Positions 11,701-20,105 of a stretch of 64,000 nucleotides of DNA are shown in pieces; the first letter of the stretch is position 1, and each line of letters begins with the position of its first letter. Source of the DNA: Planctomycetota bacterium. Lineage in GTDB: Bacteria > Planctomycetota > JACQVV01 > JASMLP01. A model generated the notes under the pieces. It saw nothing but the letters and a program-made list of their open reading frames with translations, was not told where the DNA came from and ran no database searches. A program made the translations under genes and the position numbers. The DNA lies in contig JASMLP010000001.1 in NCBI GenBank assembly GCA_030748635.1, positions 77,986 to 141,985 on the forward strand. Direction: 5' to 3'.

Positions 11701-12147
11701 GCCACTCTCCCTTTAGCCGGAATGGGAGTGATCCTGATTCTCGCTCTACTGGGAATCTCTTTCAGCATTCTGGTCGGCATCGGAACCATCGTTCTGGCCG
11801 GCGTGGTCGTGAACAACGCTATTGTTTTGATCGACACCGTCAGCCAACTGAGATCCCAGGGGTTGGAGCGATCTGAAGCCTTGCAACGTGCCGCATCGAT
11901 TCGATTTCGCCCGATCATGATGACCACAGCGACGACCGTCCTCGGCCTGCTTCCCTTGACGGGACAACTTCCTCTCCCTCTGGGTCTAGGAGAAGGACTG
12001 GAATTGAGAGCCCCGCTGGCGCTGACCGTGATGGCGGGATTGATCACGGCGACGGGGTTAACTCTCATCGTCATCCCCGTTGTCTATCAAACCCTGGAAG
12101 AAATCATGAACCGTTTCCGGCGCCCGTCAACCCCGGATCGCTCCTGA
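8722..12147 (+). CDS. RND efflux permease (AcrB/MexB-like)
   Basis: This is a proton-driven inner-membrane exporter that pairs with the adaptor just upstream. The first membrane helix (residues 15-35) is followed by the large porter domain. The TM4 motif is GMLVDNAIVVLES, with D435 conserved but Asn where AcrB has a second Asp (D408). At 1141 aa it is about 100 residues longer than AcrB. The main extra block lies between TM6 and TM7 (about residues 530-615) and contains hydrophobic and amphipathic stretches. A second Arg-rich insertion is near residues 305-340. The GTG start is 14 nt after the adaptor stop. The substrate (drug, metal or lipid) cannot be told from sequence. Confidence 0.93.
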   Translation: MKSSSAILSAIVRRPVGVTMVTIAILVFGGIGYLRLPVALFPPLSYPTLTVRTDYPGASPRTVEAFLTRPIEDALGVVSGLVSLHSISRPGTSDVVLEFEWGTNIDRRVPEIREKIQSLTLPEEVQAPLILRYDPSFEPMMEIGLSATSPSTSMERIRLYAQEQIARPLTALPGVPNTRVLGGRIQEIRVEVDEEKSAALGLSVRQVAERISASNINQPGGTLEEGDATRLVRTMSELQSLKDIEQVVIDRRGDSPVHLSRIATVSMGSRDQEVLTRIQGRPAVLLQVFKEADANLVEVAHRVRKTLLGSSEQQAFVRAHPEKHAPGSIRSSRERRLRNFLAHQLPDDLQIEILSDRSEFIRASVSEVILTALIGGILAVIVLFFFLENLSSTLIVGTSIPVSILATFAAMHLGEVSINIMSLGGLALGIGMLVDNAIVVLESIHRCREEGDAPHQAAVRGSSEVATAVIASTLTTICVFFPLVFVEGVAGQIFHDQALTVVYALVASLFVALFLIPTLSALRPPDKTSVLSSSPSPIRLSSWSDFAQSVRAPKTWVFWLLFPYGILRFLLHCLCEIPLRLLQHTTERIVLPIFRFFLRGSSRGLQTLVTPALKGFRRSSDAVASLYHKALIYALKKPGALLGLLAVLVALTATLSRSLGTELIPPMKQGEFSLELSLEPGTSLDDTARILLPLEKSLSEDSRVQLTYSRIGVEADDLEAAEKGPHSARITLLLAPGSFRETEISILSDLRTRIARIPEIEEIRVTRPTLLSLRDPIAVEVYSENLDTLAKTVPRLKEILSSISGLTDVKSSLSQGSPELAVIYDRDLLSRYDLTVDDVARTLRRKIQGEVPSRLRVGERQLDIRVRAARGNNGQGLQLERIRIGGPGQGKVLSELGQIVQESSHNEIRRIRHRRAAILTAGVEGLDLGRMADQVRDTLKGRFPEVEIEVGGQNREIARSRSSLSFALALAIFLVYVVMASQFESFFHPLVILATLPLAGMGVILILALLGISFSILVGIGTIVLAGVVVNNAIVLIDTVSQLRSQGLERSEALQRAASIRFRPIMMTTATTVLGLLPLTGQLPLPLGLGEGLELRAPLALTVMAGLITATGLTLIVIPVVYQTLEEIMNRFRRPSTPDRS

Positions 12148-12360
12148 TCCCTCCTGAAACAAGAGGGGATGAAAACAGCCTATTTGGCCCACGAGGTAAA
12201 CCGTGGAGACGGCTGATCCGCTTCCGCCCCTTCCCCCTCCGCATCGATCAGTCAATCCGTCCGCCCCATCTGGCGTCGTGGAATCGGATTCAATTCGCGA
12301 CTCGACCGAGCCGACAGCAGAATTGGAGAGATCGCAAGAAATCGGACGACTTTCCCAGGA

Positions 12361-13377
12361 TCATCGCCTTCGGGCCAAGCTCTCCCTGGAGTGCAAAAAA
12401 CTCAGGACGTGCCGATTGAACCGATCCGGCACTTCGACCGATGGCACATGACCAACCAACGGATAGAGAACCATCCTGGATCGAGGCAGCGCTCTCCGCA
12501 ATTTCCAGGCATGCCGGACCGGAACGAGCAAATCCTGAACTCCCCAGACGATGAGAGTCGGTTGCTCGATCTGACTCAATCGATCCCGGAAATGATCCTG
12601 ATCGATACTGATGAGACAGCGTCCCAGAAGATCCACGAACAGCTCTTTCTCCTGCGGATCCCGTCGGGACATCTCGATTTTTTCTCGGATCTCTCGAGTG
12701 ATCGCGCAATCACGACGCTGCCAGATCACCAGGGGGGTGAATCCGCGAGTTACCGGAGGAACCGCCAGGCGGATCATGTCACGTTGCCTGACCCAGTTGA
12801 CGAGCCCAAGCCTCCAGGAAGCCATCCGATCCACACCGGCGGAATCGACCAGGATCAACCGTTCCACCCGCTTCGGATGGTGGTAAGCCAGAGAGAGAGA
12901 AACGTGTCCTCCCATAGAATTCCCGATCAGCGATACCTTCTCGATCCCCAGGTGATCGAGCAGAGCGATCACCGCAGCGGTAAACCGAGGGATCCCGTAG
13001 GGGTATCCCAAAACCCGACTGCTTTTCCCGTGCCCGGGAAAATCCAGAGCAAGAAGGCGAAAACGCCCCTCGAAAGCGGGCATATTGTCGTTCCATTGAT
13101 GATGATCGGCTGCAAGACCGTGCAAGAAGAGCAAAACAGGTCCCTCACCCCGGTCGACATAGTTGAGCGTCATCCCCTTCTCGAACTGAAAGCGCTTTTC
13201 CGGGTAGATCGAGGGAAAATCGAACCGGGTTTTGAACTCCGATCGAGACTCCTGAGTAAACGCAAAAGATCCACCGCTCACGATCGCGAGAAAAAAGAGC
13301 CAGACCCAAGAGGCTCCACCAGACTCTCCACCCTTGCGCGATATCACTTCAACTCCCAATTTGCGCGCTCCCCTCAT
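12361..13377 (-). CDS. Membrane-anchored or secreted alpha/beta hydrolase
   Basis: This 338-residue serine hydrolase of the alpha/beta fold has an N-terminal signal or anchor segment (WVWLFFLAIVSGGSFAF, residues 24-40), so the domain probably faces the periplasm. The oxyanion motif is FLHGLAADHHQW. The nucleophile elbow is GNSMGG with S154. The acid is D282 in WGVQDLLVP and the histidine is H310 in GHVPSVE. The triad is complete. The substrate is unknown; the overall look is close to general esterases or meta-cleavage-type hydrolases. It converges with the RND permease across 213 bp in which I see no strong terminator. The minus-strand epimerase ends 98 bp upstream of it. Confidence 0.88.
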   Translation of the reverse strand: MRGARKLGVEVISRKGGESGGASWVWLFFLAIVSGGSFAFTQESRSEFKTRFDFPSIYPEKRFQFEKGMTLNYVDRGEGPVLLFLHGLAADHHQWNDNMPAFEGRFRLLALDFPGHGKSSRVLGYPYGIPRFTAAVIALLDHLGIEKVSLIGNSMGGHVSLSLAYHHPKRVERLILVDSAGVDRMASWRLGLVNWVRQRDMIRLAVPPVTRGFTPLVIWQRRDCAITREIREKIEMSRRDPQEKELFVDLLGRCLISIDQDHFRDRLSQIEQPTLIVWGVQDLLVPVRHAWKLRRALPRSRMVLYPLVGHVPSVEVPDRFNRHVLSFLHSRESLARRR

Positions 13378-13475
13378 CTCTTCCCGTGATGATCCGGACC
13401 ACCTGACTCTATTTAACTATAAGTGGAATAATCGCTTCGGACAAGCCGCCCAGAAGAAGCAATACCAAAAAGAGA

Positions 13476-14441
13476 TCAGTTCGGGCGCAGCAACTTCGCA
13501 TGTTCACGATACCAATCCACGAAAATTTCCACCCCACGCTCGATCGGAAACCGGGGCTCATACCCCAGTAACCGCTGAGCCTTGGAAATATCCGCGAAAG
13601 TCGTCTGAACATCACCGGGTTGCATCGACAAATGCTTCCTGCGGGCTTCCTTCCCCAGGGAAGCTTCGATCAATTCCACCAGCAGCGACAGGGGAACCTG
13701 ACGATGATCACCCAGATTGATAATTTCGAACCGGAGATCGGACTGCATAGCCGCCACGATTCCATCGACGCAGTCCTCGTAAAAGGTGTAGTCCCGGGAA
13801 GTACTCCCATCACCAAAGATGGGGACCTCCTCCCCCTCATCGATCAATCGAGTGAACTTGTGTATCGCCATATCTGGACGCTGGCGCGGCCCATAAACCG
13901 TAAAGAAACGCAAACAGACGATCGGAAGCCCGTGCAGATGATGAGCCGCATGACAGAGCATCTCGCCGGCCAACTTGGTCGCAGCATAAGGAGAGATGGG
14001 CCGATCCACCCGATCCATTTCCGAAAAAGGAACCTTGTCGTTATTGCCGTAAACAGAACTGGAACTCGCAAAGACAAACCGCTTCACATCGATCCGGTGA
14101 GCTGCCTCGAGCAGATTCAAGGTTCCGCGACAGTTCACTTCCTCGTAAGCGTGAGGATCGACAATCGACGGACGGACTCCCGCACGAGCGGCCAGATGAA
14201 CCACTTTTTCATAACCGTGCTCCTCAAACATTCGATCCACAAGGTCCCGATCCAGAATATCCCCTTCCACCAATTGAAACTGGGGATGATCTTCCACCGC
14301 AGCGAGATTGGATCGTTTGATCTGAGGAGAATAATAGTCGTGAAAACTATCCAGAACATGCACGGCGTATCCCTCGCCCAGCAAACGCTCGACGAAATGC
14401 GAACCGATAAAACCTGCTCCACCAGTGACGAGTATGGTCAT
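13476..14441 (-). CDS. NAD-dependent epimerase/dehydratase (GalE / UDP-glucuronate epimerase type)
   Basis: This is an extended short-chain dehydrogenase acting on nucleotide sugars for surface polysaccharide or LPS synthesis. The NAD motif GGAGFIGSH is at residues 7-15. The active-site Ser segment is SSSSVYGNNDKVPFSE and the catalytic pair is YAATK. Other family signatures are FFTVYGPRQRPD and YCD-like DYTFYEDCVDGI. At 321 aa it is the usual length, and the closest recognisable group is UDP-glucuronate 4-epimerase. The ATG has AGG 8 nt upstream. No glycosyltransferase is adjacent, so the pathway is open. Confidence 0.92.
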   Translation of the reverse strand: MTILVTGGAGFIGSHFVERLLGEGYAVHVLDSFHDYYSPQIKRSNLAAVEDHPQFQLVEGDILDRDLVDRMFEEHGYEKVVHLAARAGVRPSIVDPHAYEEVNCRGTLNLLEAAHRIDVKRFVFASSSSVYGNNDKVPFSEMDRVDRPISPYAATKLAGEMLCHAAHHLHGLPIVCLRFFTVYGPRQRPDMAIHKFTRLIDEGEEVPIFGDGSTSRDYTFYEDCVDGIVAAMQSDLRFEIINLGDHRQVPLSLLVELIEASLGKEARRKHLSMQPGDVQTTFADISKAQRLLGYEPRFPIERGVEIFVDWYREHAKLLRPN

Positions 14442-14516
14442 GAAAGTGACCTCATGCTAATCGGACTGGAACGCATTGCAAGACCAACCCGACAGCAATG
14501 ACTCCAACTCCGAATC

Positions 14517-14546
14517 AAAAAAGGCCGCTCTCCGAAGAGAGCGGCC
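14517..14546 (-). terminator. Rho-independent terminator of groEL
   Basis: On the minus strand a perfect 10-bp stem (GGCCGCTCTC with GAGAGCGGCC) closes a TTCG tetraloop and is followed immediately by TTTTTT. It begins 31 nt after the groEL stop codon. This is the clearest intrinsic terminator in the window. Confidence 0.93.
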
Positions 14547-14576
14547 TCGAAATCGAACCTCAAGACAGGCTATCGA

Positions 14577-16199
14577 TCAGTACATGCCGCCGGGAGGCAT
14601 CCCCGCGGGAGCACTCGTTTTCTCCGGAATCTCGGAGATCAGAGCCTCGGTCGTGAGGAGTAGAGTGGAAATCGATGCCGCGTTCTGAATGGCGGAACGA
14701 ACCACCTTGGTCGGATCGATGACACCCGCCTCGACGAGATCAGTGAATTCACACTTGTCAGCATTGTAGCCTTCACGGGGACTTTCCGACCCCTTCAGGC
14801 GCTCGACAACAACGGCTCCCTCGATACCAGCATTTTCGGCAATCTGGCGGATCGGAGCGGAAAGAGCCCGACGGACGATGTCCACGCCGATGGCTTCATC
14901 AGCGCTGACATCCAGATTGTCCAGAATCTGGATCGAACGGAAGAGAGCCACACCACCACCGGGCAGGATCCCTTCTTCGACCGCCGCACGAGTCGCGTGC
15001 AAAGCGTCCTCGACGCGAGCCTTCTTTTCTTTCATCTCGACTTCGGTGGCAGCTCCGACATTGATCTGAGCCACACCGCCAGAGAGCTTGGCGAGACGCT
15101 CCTGGAGCTTCTCGCGATCATAATCGGAGGTGGTCGAGTCGACCTCACCCTTGATCTGCTTGATGCGCCCCTGGATCTCCGTAGCTTCACCAGCACCCTC
15201 GACGATGGTCGTCGAATCCTTGTCGATAATAACCTTTTTGGCACGCCCGAGATCCTCGATCTTGAGGCTCCCCAGATCGATACCCAGGTCTTCGAAAACA
15301 GCGCGCCCACCGGTCAGGACCGCGATATCTTCCAGCATGGCCTTGCGACGATCGCCAAAGCCAGGAGCCTTGACGGCTGCGGCCGGGAACGTACCGCGCA
15401 ACTTGTTGACCACGAGAGTGGCCAAAGCTTCGCCCTCGATATCCTCGGCGAGGATAAGGATCGGACGCTGCTGCTGAGCGATCTTCTCGAGAACCGGAAT
15501 CAGGTCCTTGATCGCACCGATCTTCTTTTCATGAATGAGGATGTAGGGGTCCTCGAGAACACACTTCATCTCATCGGTATTGGTCACGAAGTGAGGAGAG
15601 AGATAGCCCTTGTCGAACTGCATCCCTTCCACCCACTCAACGCTGGTATCGAGGCTCTTGCCTTCCTCGACCGTGATCACGCCATCCTTGCCAACCCTTT
15701 CCATCGCTTCAGAGATCATGTCCCCGATTTTGATGTCGTTGTTGGAGGCGATCATCCCAACCTGAGCGATTTCCTTCTTACCTTCCACCGCTCGGCTCAT
15801 CGACTTGAGGTTCTCGACCACAGCCTGAATAGCGTGCTCGATCCCGCGCTTGATCCCCATGGGGCTAGCGCCGGCAGTCACGTTCTTCAAACCCTCGACG
15901 AAAATTGCTTCTGCAAGAACCGTGGCAGTCGTGGTTCCATCACCAGCGACATCCGAGGTCTTGCTGGCAACTTCCTTCACCATTTGAGCACCCATGTTCT
16001 CATACGCATCCTCGAGTTCCACTTCCTTGGCGACCGTCACACCGTCCTTGGTGACGGTTGGGGAGCCAAAAGACTTCTCGATGATGACATTGCGACCTCG
16101 GGGCCCGAGTGTCACTTTGACGGCACGTGCCAGCTTGCCGACACCGTTACGAATATTGTCACGCGCTTCGAAATCGAAAGCGATTTGCTTCTTGGCCAT
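14577..16199 (-). CDS. groEL: Chaperonin GroEL (Cpn60)
   Basis: This is the 60-kDa chaperonin subunit that forms a double-ring folding chamber with GroES. The 540-residue sequence is full length and contains the ATP-binding motif [11 protein letters not shown], the [11 protein letters not shown] start region and GILPGGGVA. The C-terminal tail is short (MPPGGMY) rather than the long GGM repeat seen in E. coli. The ATG has AAAGGA 5 nt upstream. groES is 100 bp upstream on the same strand, a wide spacing for this pair. A strong terminator follows. I see no CIRCE inverted repeat between the genes or before groES. Confidence 0.98.
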   Translation of the reverse strand: MAKKQIAFDFEARDNIRNGVGKLARAVKVTLGPRGRNVIIEKSFGSPTVTKDGVTVAKEVELEDAYENMGAQMVKEVASKTSDVAGDGTTTATVLAEAIFVEGLKNVTAGASPMGIKRGIEHAIQAVVENLKSMSRAVEGKKEIAQVGMIASNNDIKIGDMISEAMERVGKDGVITVEEGKSLDTSVEWVEGMQFDKGYLSPHFVTNTDEMKCVLEDPYILIHEKKIGAIKDLIPVLEKIAQQQRPILILAEDIEGEALATLVVNKLRGTFPAAAVKAPGFGDRRKAMLEDIAVLTGGRAVFEDLGIDLGSLKIEDLGRAKKVIIDKDSTTIVEGAGEATEIQGRIKQIKGEVDSTTSDYDREKLQERLAKLSGGVAQINVGAATEVEMKEKKARVEDALHATRAAVEEGILPGGGVALFRSIQILDNLDVSADEAIGVDIVRRALSAPIRQIAENAGIEGAVVVERLKGSESPREGYNADKCEFTDLVEAGVIDPTKVVRSAIQNAASISTLLLTTEALISEIPEKTSAPAGMPPGGMY

Positions 16200-16299
16200 T
16201 TCGATCCTTTCTGATTGCTAATTACTACTCGCCAGATGAACCTAATAAGGTTTCGGGACGAGTCGGTTTTATGTTTGTATCCGAGTCCAAAGAACTGTT

Positions 16300-16605
16300 T
16301 CAGCCGATAATGGCCAGAATGTCGTCCTCGGAAAGGATGAGATATTCTTCTCCATCGATCTTGACCTCGGTTCCCGCATAGGAACTGAAAAGGACACGAT
16401 CGCCCTCGGAAACCTGAAATTCGGAACGGTTTCCGTTCTCGAGAAGCTTGCCATCACCCAGAGCGAGAATTTCTCCCTCTTTGGGCTTTTCCTTGGCGGT
16501 ATCCGGCAGGAAAATCCCGCCCTTGGTGGTCTCTTCCGCCTGAACTCGCTTGGCGAGAATCTTATCGGCCAGAGGCTTGATCCGCGGCTTGGTGGCTGTC
16601 GCCAT
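16300..16605 (-). CDS. groES: Co-chaperonin GroES (Cpn10)
   Basis: This 101-residue heptameric lid protein for GroEL has the expected [12 protein letters not shown] beginning, the mobile-loop region [18 protein letters not shown] and the [14 protein letters not shown] end. AAGGAG stands 10 nt before the ATG, one of the best ribosome-binding sites in the window. The 66 bp before it hold no CIRCE (TTAGCACTC) repeat. A weak AT-rich element (TTGATC with AAATAA about 17 nt later) might act as a promoter; otherwise the gene may be read from the response-regulator gene upstream. Confidence 0.97.
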   Translation of the reverse strand: MATATKPRIKPLADKILAKRVQAEETTKGGIFLPDTAKEKPKEGEILALGDGKLLENGNRSEFQVSEGDRVLFSSYAGTEVKIDGEEYLILSEDDILAIIG

Positions 16606-16671
16606 GATTGTTTACTCCTTAATTTATCCTGAAAGGGGATTGGTTTTATTTGAAAATGAATAGTAGAAAGA

Positions 16672-17070
16672 TCAACTGGAACCGAACGATTTCACGCTCG
16701 GATAACACTTTTCAATGATTCGATCGACCGTGACATGAAGCATCTCCAGGTCAAACGGCTTGGTAATCATGGTCACGGCCCCGGCTCCGAGAGCCTCCAT
16801 ACGACGCTCCTTGGTCGGGTTTTGCACCACCAGGACGCATGGTAGAATGGGTGTCCGCCCCATCAGCAAACGAATGGTTTCGATCCCACCCATTTCGGGT
16901 ACGCGATCATCCACGATCGTCAGATGGAAACTCTGGTCTCCAGCAATCTCGAAGGCCTCGTGACCGCTTCCCACCATATGAACCTGGTAGCGCCCAGTCC
17001 GGGCCAGATCCTGATATCGAGTACGATAGTCTCGATCCTGATCGGCAACCAACAGTGAGAAGTTGTTCAA
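16672..17070 (-). CDS. Single-domain response regulator (REC only)
   Basis: This stand-alone receiver domain of about 132 residues starts at SLLVADQDRD, which supplies the acidic pocket. The phosphoacceptor Asp is in TIVDDRVPEMGG and the conserved Lys is in MITKPF. No effector domain follows. The open frame runs 64 codons further upstream, but that part (hydrophobic and Phe-rich) does not look like a receiver N-terminus. I therefore place the start at the TTG ending at 17070, six residues before the first strand. It lies 66 bp upstream of groES on the same strand, which may mean cotranscription. No histidine kinase is nearby. Confidence 0.78.
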   Translation of the reverse strand: MNNFSLLVADQDRDYRTRYQDLARTGRYQVHMVGSGHEAFEIAGDQSFHLTIVDDRVPEMGGIETIRLLMGRTPILPCVLVVQNPTKERRMEALGAGAVTMITKPFDLEMLHVTVDRIIEKCYPSVKSFGSS

Positions 17071-17329
17071 GAGATCACTCGAGTCAAGCAGAAGAAAAAA
17101 GTCAGAAAATCTAAAGACTCTAAGCAAAGTTCGTGCCCAAGCGAAAAACACCCCCCACCAAGCAATACAAGTCGTTTCATAATAAAAACTTAAAAACTTA
17201 ACGACCTTCACGATTCTCCTCCCAGAATCGCCATAGGATGTCATTCTGGCAGAATCCAGCAAAGCCCCCTCGCGGTACCTGCCAGATTGACAGTGACCCG
17301 CTTGCAGAAAGGAAAACCGTCCTCAGATC

Positions 17330-19624
17330 ATGAAACGCCGAGAGTTTCTCATCCACCAGATCCTGCTACTTTTGGCGATCATCCCCTTTCTTCCGGCCAT
17401 CCTGGGAGGAGACACCCTCTTCGGCCACGATGCCCAGGCTCAATTCCAGATCTGGCAGGGCCATGCCGCCCGCGAAATCCTCAGCGGCACTTTTCCGCAG
17501 TGGAACCCCTACATTTTCACCGGCACCCCCTTGAGCGCGAATCCGCAACTAGCCGTTTTCTACCCCGGTAACCTCCTCTTCCTCCTCCTCTCACCGGCCC
17601 GAGCGATCCTCCTGTTTTTCATTCTGCACGCCTACCTTTCCCTTCTCGGTTGCTACCTGTTCTGTCGCTGGCAAAACCTCTCCTCCCTCCCGAGCCTGTT
17701 CGCGGCCACGATCTACGGATGGGGAGGATTCACTCTGGGACACATCGCCGCGGGACATCTCACCATCGTAGCCTCCTTCCCCTGGATTCCGTTGCTCCTG
17801 GGCGCCATCGAACGCTGGAGCGAAAGTCGACGCCCTCTCTGGATCATGAACGGCACCCTCTTCGCCGCTCTTCTTCTCCTCAGCGGACATCCTCAGACCC
17901 TCTATCTGGGAGGCCTTCTGGCGATCGCTTACGGAACACGAAAAATATTCCTGACTAGCCAACGGCTTCCCACGGCGGCTGGACTGATAATCATGGCATC
18001 CATCGCCACCCTCCTGGTAGCCGTTCAATGGATCCCTTCGGCCTACTTCCTCTCCGAAACCGGACGAGGTCATACCCCGACCGGATCCTTCCAGACCGAA
18101 TCGAGCCTTCCACCAGAGAACCTAGCCACCTACCTGATTCCCGATCTCTTTGGCGGACTCGACCCCAATGTGAACAAAGATTCCCATACGACTGGCCTCA
18201 CAGAAGCCATTCCCACCTACGCGGGACGAAGTTCCTGGTGGGAGGTGGGGACCTACTTCGGAGTGATTCCGTTACTGCTGCTCTTCCTCTCCTTCTGGCC
18301 TTCGACCGGGAAGCGACAACCGGGTGGACGCTTCTTCGCCGGAATCGGCATTCTCTCTCTTCTCTTGGCCCTGGGGAATGCCACCCCTTTCCATCAACTG
18401 GCGATCAAATGCGTTCCCGGGCTCTCGCTCTTTCGTGTTCCAGCCCGAGCGCTACTTCTTGTCCAACTTGCAGTCGCTTTTCTTGTCGCCCTGAACGCCG
18501 AACGCCTGATGAAGAACTCTCCGTCGATCGGCACCATTCTGGGCTCGGCCTGCCTACTGATATGGACCGCCCTTCTTCTCACATGGACTCCCCTCCACGC
18601 AACCGATCTGGGAGTGAATCCGGTGTACCATGCGCACCTGGTTTGGACTCTCGGGGGAACTCTCGGATTGCTCGTAGCCAGCCTCCTACTCTTCCTTGCA
18701 CTCAAACGAGGTTTACGCCCGGATATCTGCCTGATCCTTCTTTTATCACTGACAGCAGCCGACCTCCTCGCTCGAGCCGCTCCCCGATTGATCGCGCACG
18801 ATTCACAGGAAGAGCGATGGCCCAACTGGCTGGTCGACTACCTTCAAACCGATCAAAGTCCACAAGAGAGACTTCTCATCCTGATCGGGAACCGTCTTTC
18901 CGATCTCAACACTCCACTCACCTACCGGATTCACAGCGTCGGAGGTTATGACCCAGCCATCCCTCGCTCTTTTCACGATGTTGCTCATCGGTGCATGCGC
19001 GCGAGCGCCGCTCCCCTGACCGTAGTCGCTCCTCACGTCATGGGGCCCTGGCTACAAGCGATGTCTGTCAGTCATATCCTCCTCCCTCCCGGAGCGACTC
19101 TGGGCAATCGATTCGCGAAGGAGTACCAGATCGTCCCCCCCCCTTTCCCTCCCGTACCCAGAGCACGTCTCGCTCATCGAGTCCGAGTGCTCCAACCGCA
19201 ACAGATTCTGGACCGAATGAAGAGCGAAGACTGGGATCCGAATCAGGAGATCCTTGTAGACCGTGCCCCCCCCTTTCCACTACCGGAGAAGGGAGCGGAT
19301 CTTCCCGCAAGTCCGGTCCGATTTATCCTCGATCGTGCGACCGAAATCCAACTCGAATGCGTCACCGACCGCGCAGGACTCCTGGTCTTATCCGACACCT
19401 TCGCTCGAGGGTGGACTGCCGAGGTCGACGGTATCACAACTCCGATCGTCCCGGTGATGCACTGGGCTCGAGGAGTCTACATCACTCCCGGCTCCCACCG
19501 GATCCGCTTCACTTACCAAACCCCCGGACTGAAGCTAGGCGCCTTGTTCACTCTCCTCGGTGGAGTGCTATGGGCACTCGGCGCTCTGGGATCTATTTTT
19601 TCGGGTCAACGCCGAAGTTCCTAA
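17330..19624 (+). CDS. YfhO-like polytopic membrane protein
   Basis: This 764-residue integral membrane protein has many predicted helices in its first 470 residues and a hydrophilic C-terminal region. The last helix (about 735-755) is followed by a basic tail. The early luminal loop motif DAQAQFQIWQGH plus FPQWNPYIFTGTPL is typical of the YfhO/GT-C-like group, which takes part in cell-envelope glycosylation in Firmicutes. A C-terminal beta-rich segment (LVLSDTFARGWTAEVDG) is also a YfhO hallmark. It probably transfers or helps transfer sugar from a lipid carrier, but substrates are unknown. C9 and C8 homopolymer tracts occur near 19135 and 19266. Its stop codon overlaps the stop of the convergent STAS gene. 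Confidence 0.82.
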   Translation: MKRREFLIHQILLLLAIIPFLPAILGGDTLFGHDAQAQFQIWQGHAAREILSGTFPQWNPYIFTGTPLSANPQLAVFYPGNLLFLLLSPARAILLFFILHAYLSLLGCYLFCRWQNLSSLPSLFAATIYGWGGFTLGHIAAGHLTIVASFPWIPLLLGAIERWSESRRPLWIMNGTLFAALLLLSGHPQTLYLGGLLAIAYGTRKIFLTSQRLPTAAGLIIMASIATLLVAVQWIPSAYFLSETGRGHTPTGSFQTESSLPPENLATYLIPDLFGGLDPNVNKDSHTTGLTEAIPTYAGRSSWWEVGTYFGVIPLLLLFLSFWPSTGKRQPGGRFFAGIGILSLLLALGNATPFHQLAIKCVPGLSLFRVPARALLLVQLAVAFLVALNAERLMKNSPSIGTILGSACLLIWTALLLTWTPLHATDLGVNPVYHAHLVWTLGGTLGLLVASLLLFLALKRGLRPDICLILLLSLTAADLLARAAPRLIAHDSQEERWPNWLVDYLQTDQSPQERLLILIGNRLSDLNTPLTYRIHSVGGYDPAIPRSFHDVAHRCMRASAAPLTVVAPHVMGPWLQAMSVSHILLPPGATLGNRFAKEYQIVPPPFPPVPRARLAHRVRVLQPQQILDRMKSEDWDPNQEILVDRAPPFPLPEKGADLPASPVRFILDRATEIQLECVTDRAGLLVLSDTFARGWTAEVDGITTPIVPVMHWARGVYITPGSHRIRFTYQTPGLKLGALFTLLGGVLWALGALGSIFSGQRRSS

Positions 19625-19956
19625 CCGACGGCGTTGACGCCTTCTTCCAGGCTCTGATAGATCGAAAAATGCTTGTCGAGGTGAGTCATCCGAAACACTT
19701 CCATGACCGTTTCGGAGAGCCCCGTGAGCACCATGGTTCCCTTGAATCGCTTCGTGCCCTGGTAGCACTCAACCAGAGTCGCCAGTCCTGAACTATCGAT
19801 ATAGGGGACGAGACTGAGATCGATGAAAATAGGCGATTTCGAATCGGAAACCAAACGCTGCAAGGATTGACGGAGCTCGGGCGCAGTGCTCATATCCACA
19901 TCGCCTTCGATCACCACAACCGTGGCGCCATCTCGTTCGTCAACTTCGATCTTCAT
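19621..19956 (-). CDS. Anti-sigma factor antagonist (STAS domain, SpoIIAA/RsbV-like)
   Basis: This 111-residue STAS protein shows the phosphorylatable Ser pair in YIDSSGLATLVE (residues 52-63). Unphosphorylated relatives bind an RsbW/SpoIIAB-type kinase and free a sigma factor or other target. The ATG is chosen by GAGGAG 7 nt upstream; a longer open frame to 20043 has no such site. The likely partner ATPase is encoded 6.6 kb away at 26531-27052, but the pairing is inference. It overlaps the convergent YfhO-like gene by 4 nt at the stop codons. Confidence 0.9.
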   Translation of the reverse strand: MKIEVDERDGATVVVIEGDVDMSTAPELRQSLQRLVSDSKSPIFIDLSLVPYIDSSGLATLVECYQGTKRFKGTMVLTGLSETVMEVFRMTHLDKHFSIYQSLEEGVNAVG

Positions 19957-20024
19957 CTCATTCTCCTCATTCGATCGGGGCACATTGTAGCCAAGGGATT
20001 GCTCAAGTCCACTTTCCTCCTGAA

Positions 20025-20054
20025 TTGACGCCCAGGAATCCAACCCCCTATACT
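20025..20054 (+). promoter_or_regulatory. Candidate sigma-70 promoter for the Ig-repeat gene
   Basis: TTGACG (20025-20030) and TATACT (20049-20054) are separated by 18 bp. The predicted start site near 20061 would give a leader of about 45 nt before the ATG at 20106. Confidence 0.5.
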
Positions 20055-20105
20055 CTCGATGTGCCGGGCCCCCACAGAACCCCGATCACCGGAAAAACCT
20101 CATCT

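Noticed and set aside
12148-12180. Possible terminator after the RND permease (ATCCCTCC with AGAGGGGAT)
   Set aside because: The stem is imperfect and no T-run follows.
13620-14501. Plus-strand 293-residue open frame
   Set aside because: It is antisense to the epimerase gene, whose SDR motifs are unmistakable.
14997-16214. Long 405-residue open frame on the plus strand across groEL
   Set aside because: It is the exact antisense of a highly conserved chaperonin gene with a ribosome-binding site and terminator. Its composition is an artefact of codon usage on the other strand.
17179-17201. AT-rich patch with a TATTAT box and AAACTTAAAAACTTAA direct repeat upstream of the receiver gene
   Set aside because: It could be a -10 element, but no -35 box is at a usual distance, so I did not list it as a promoter.
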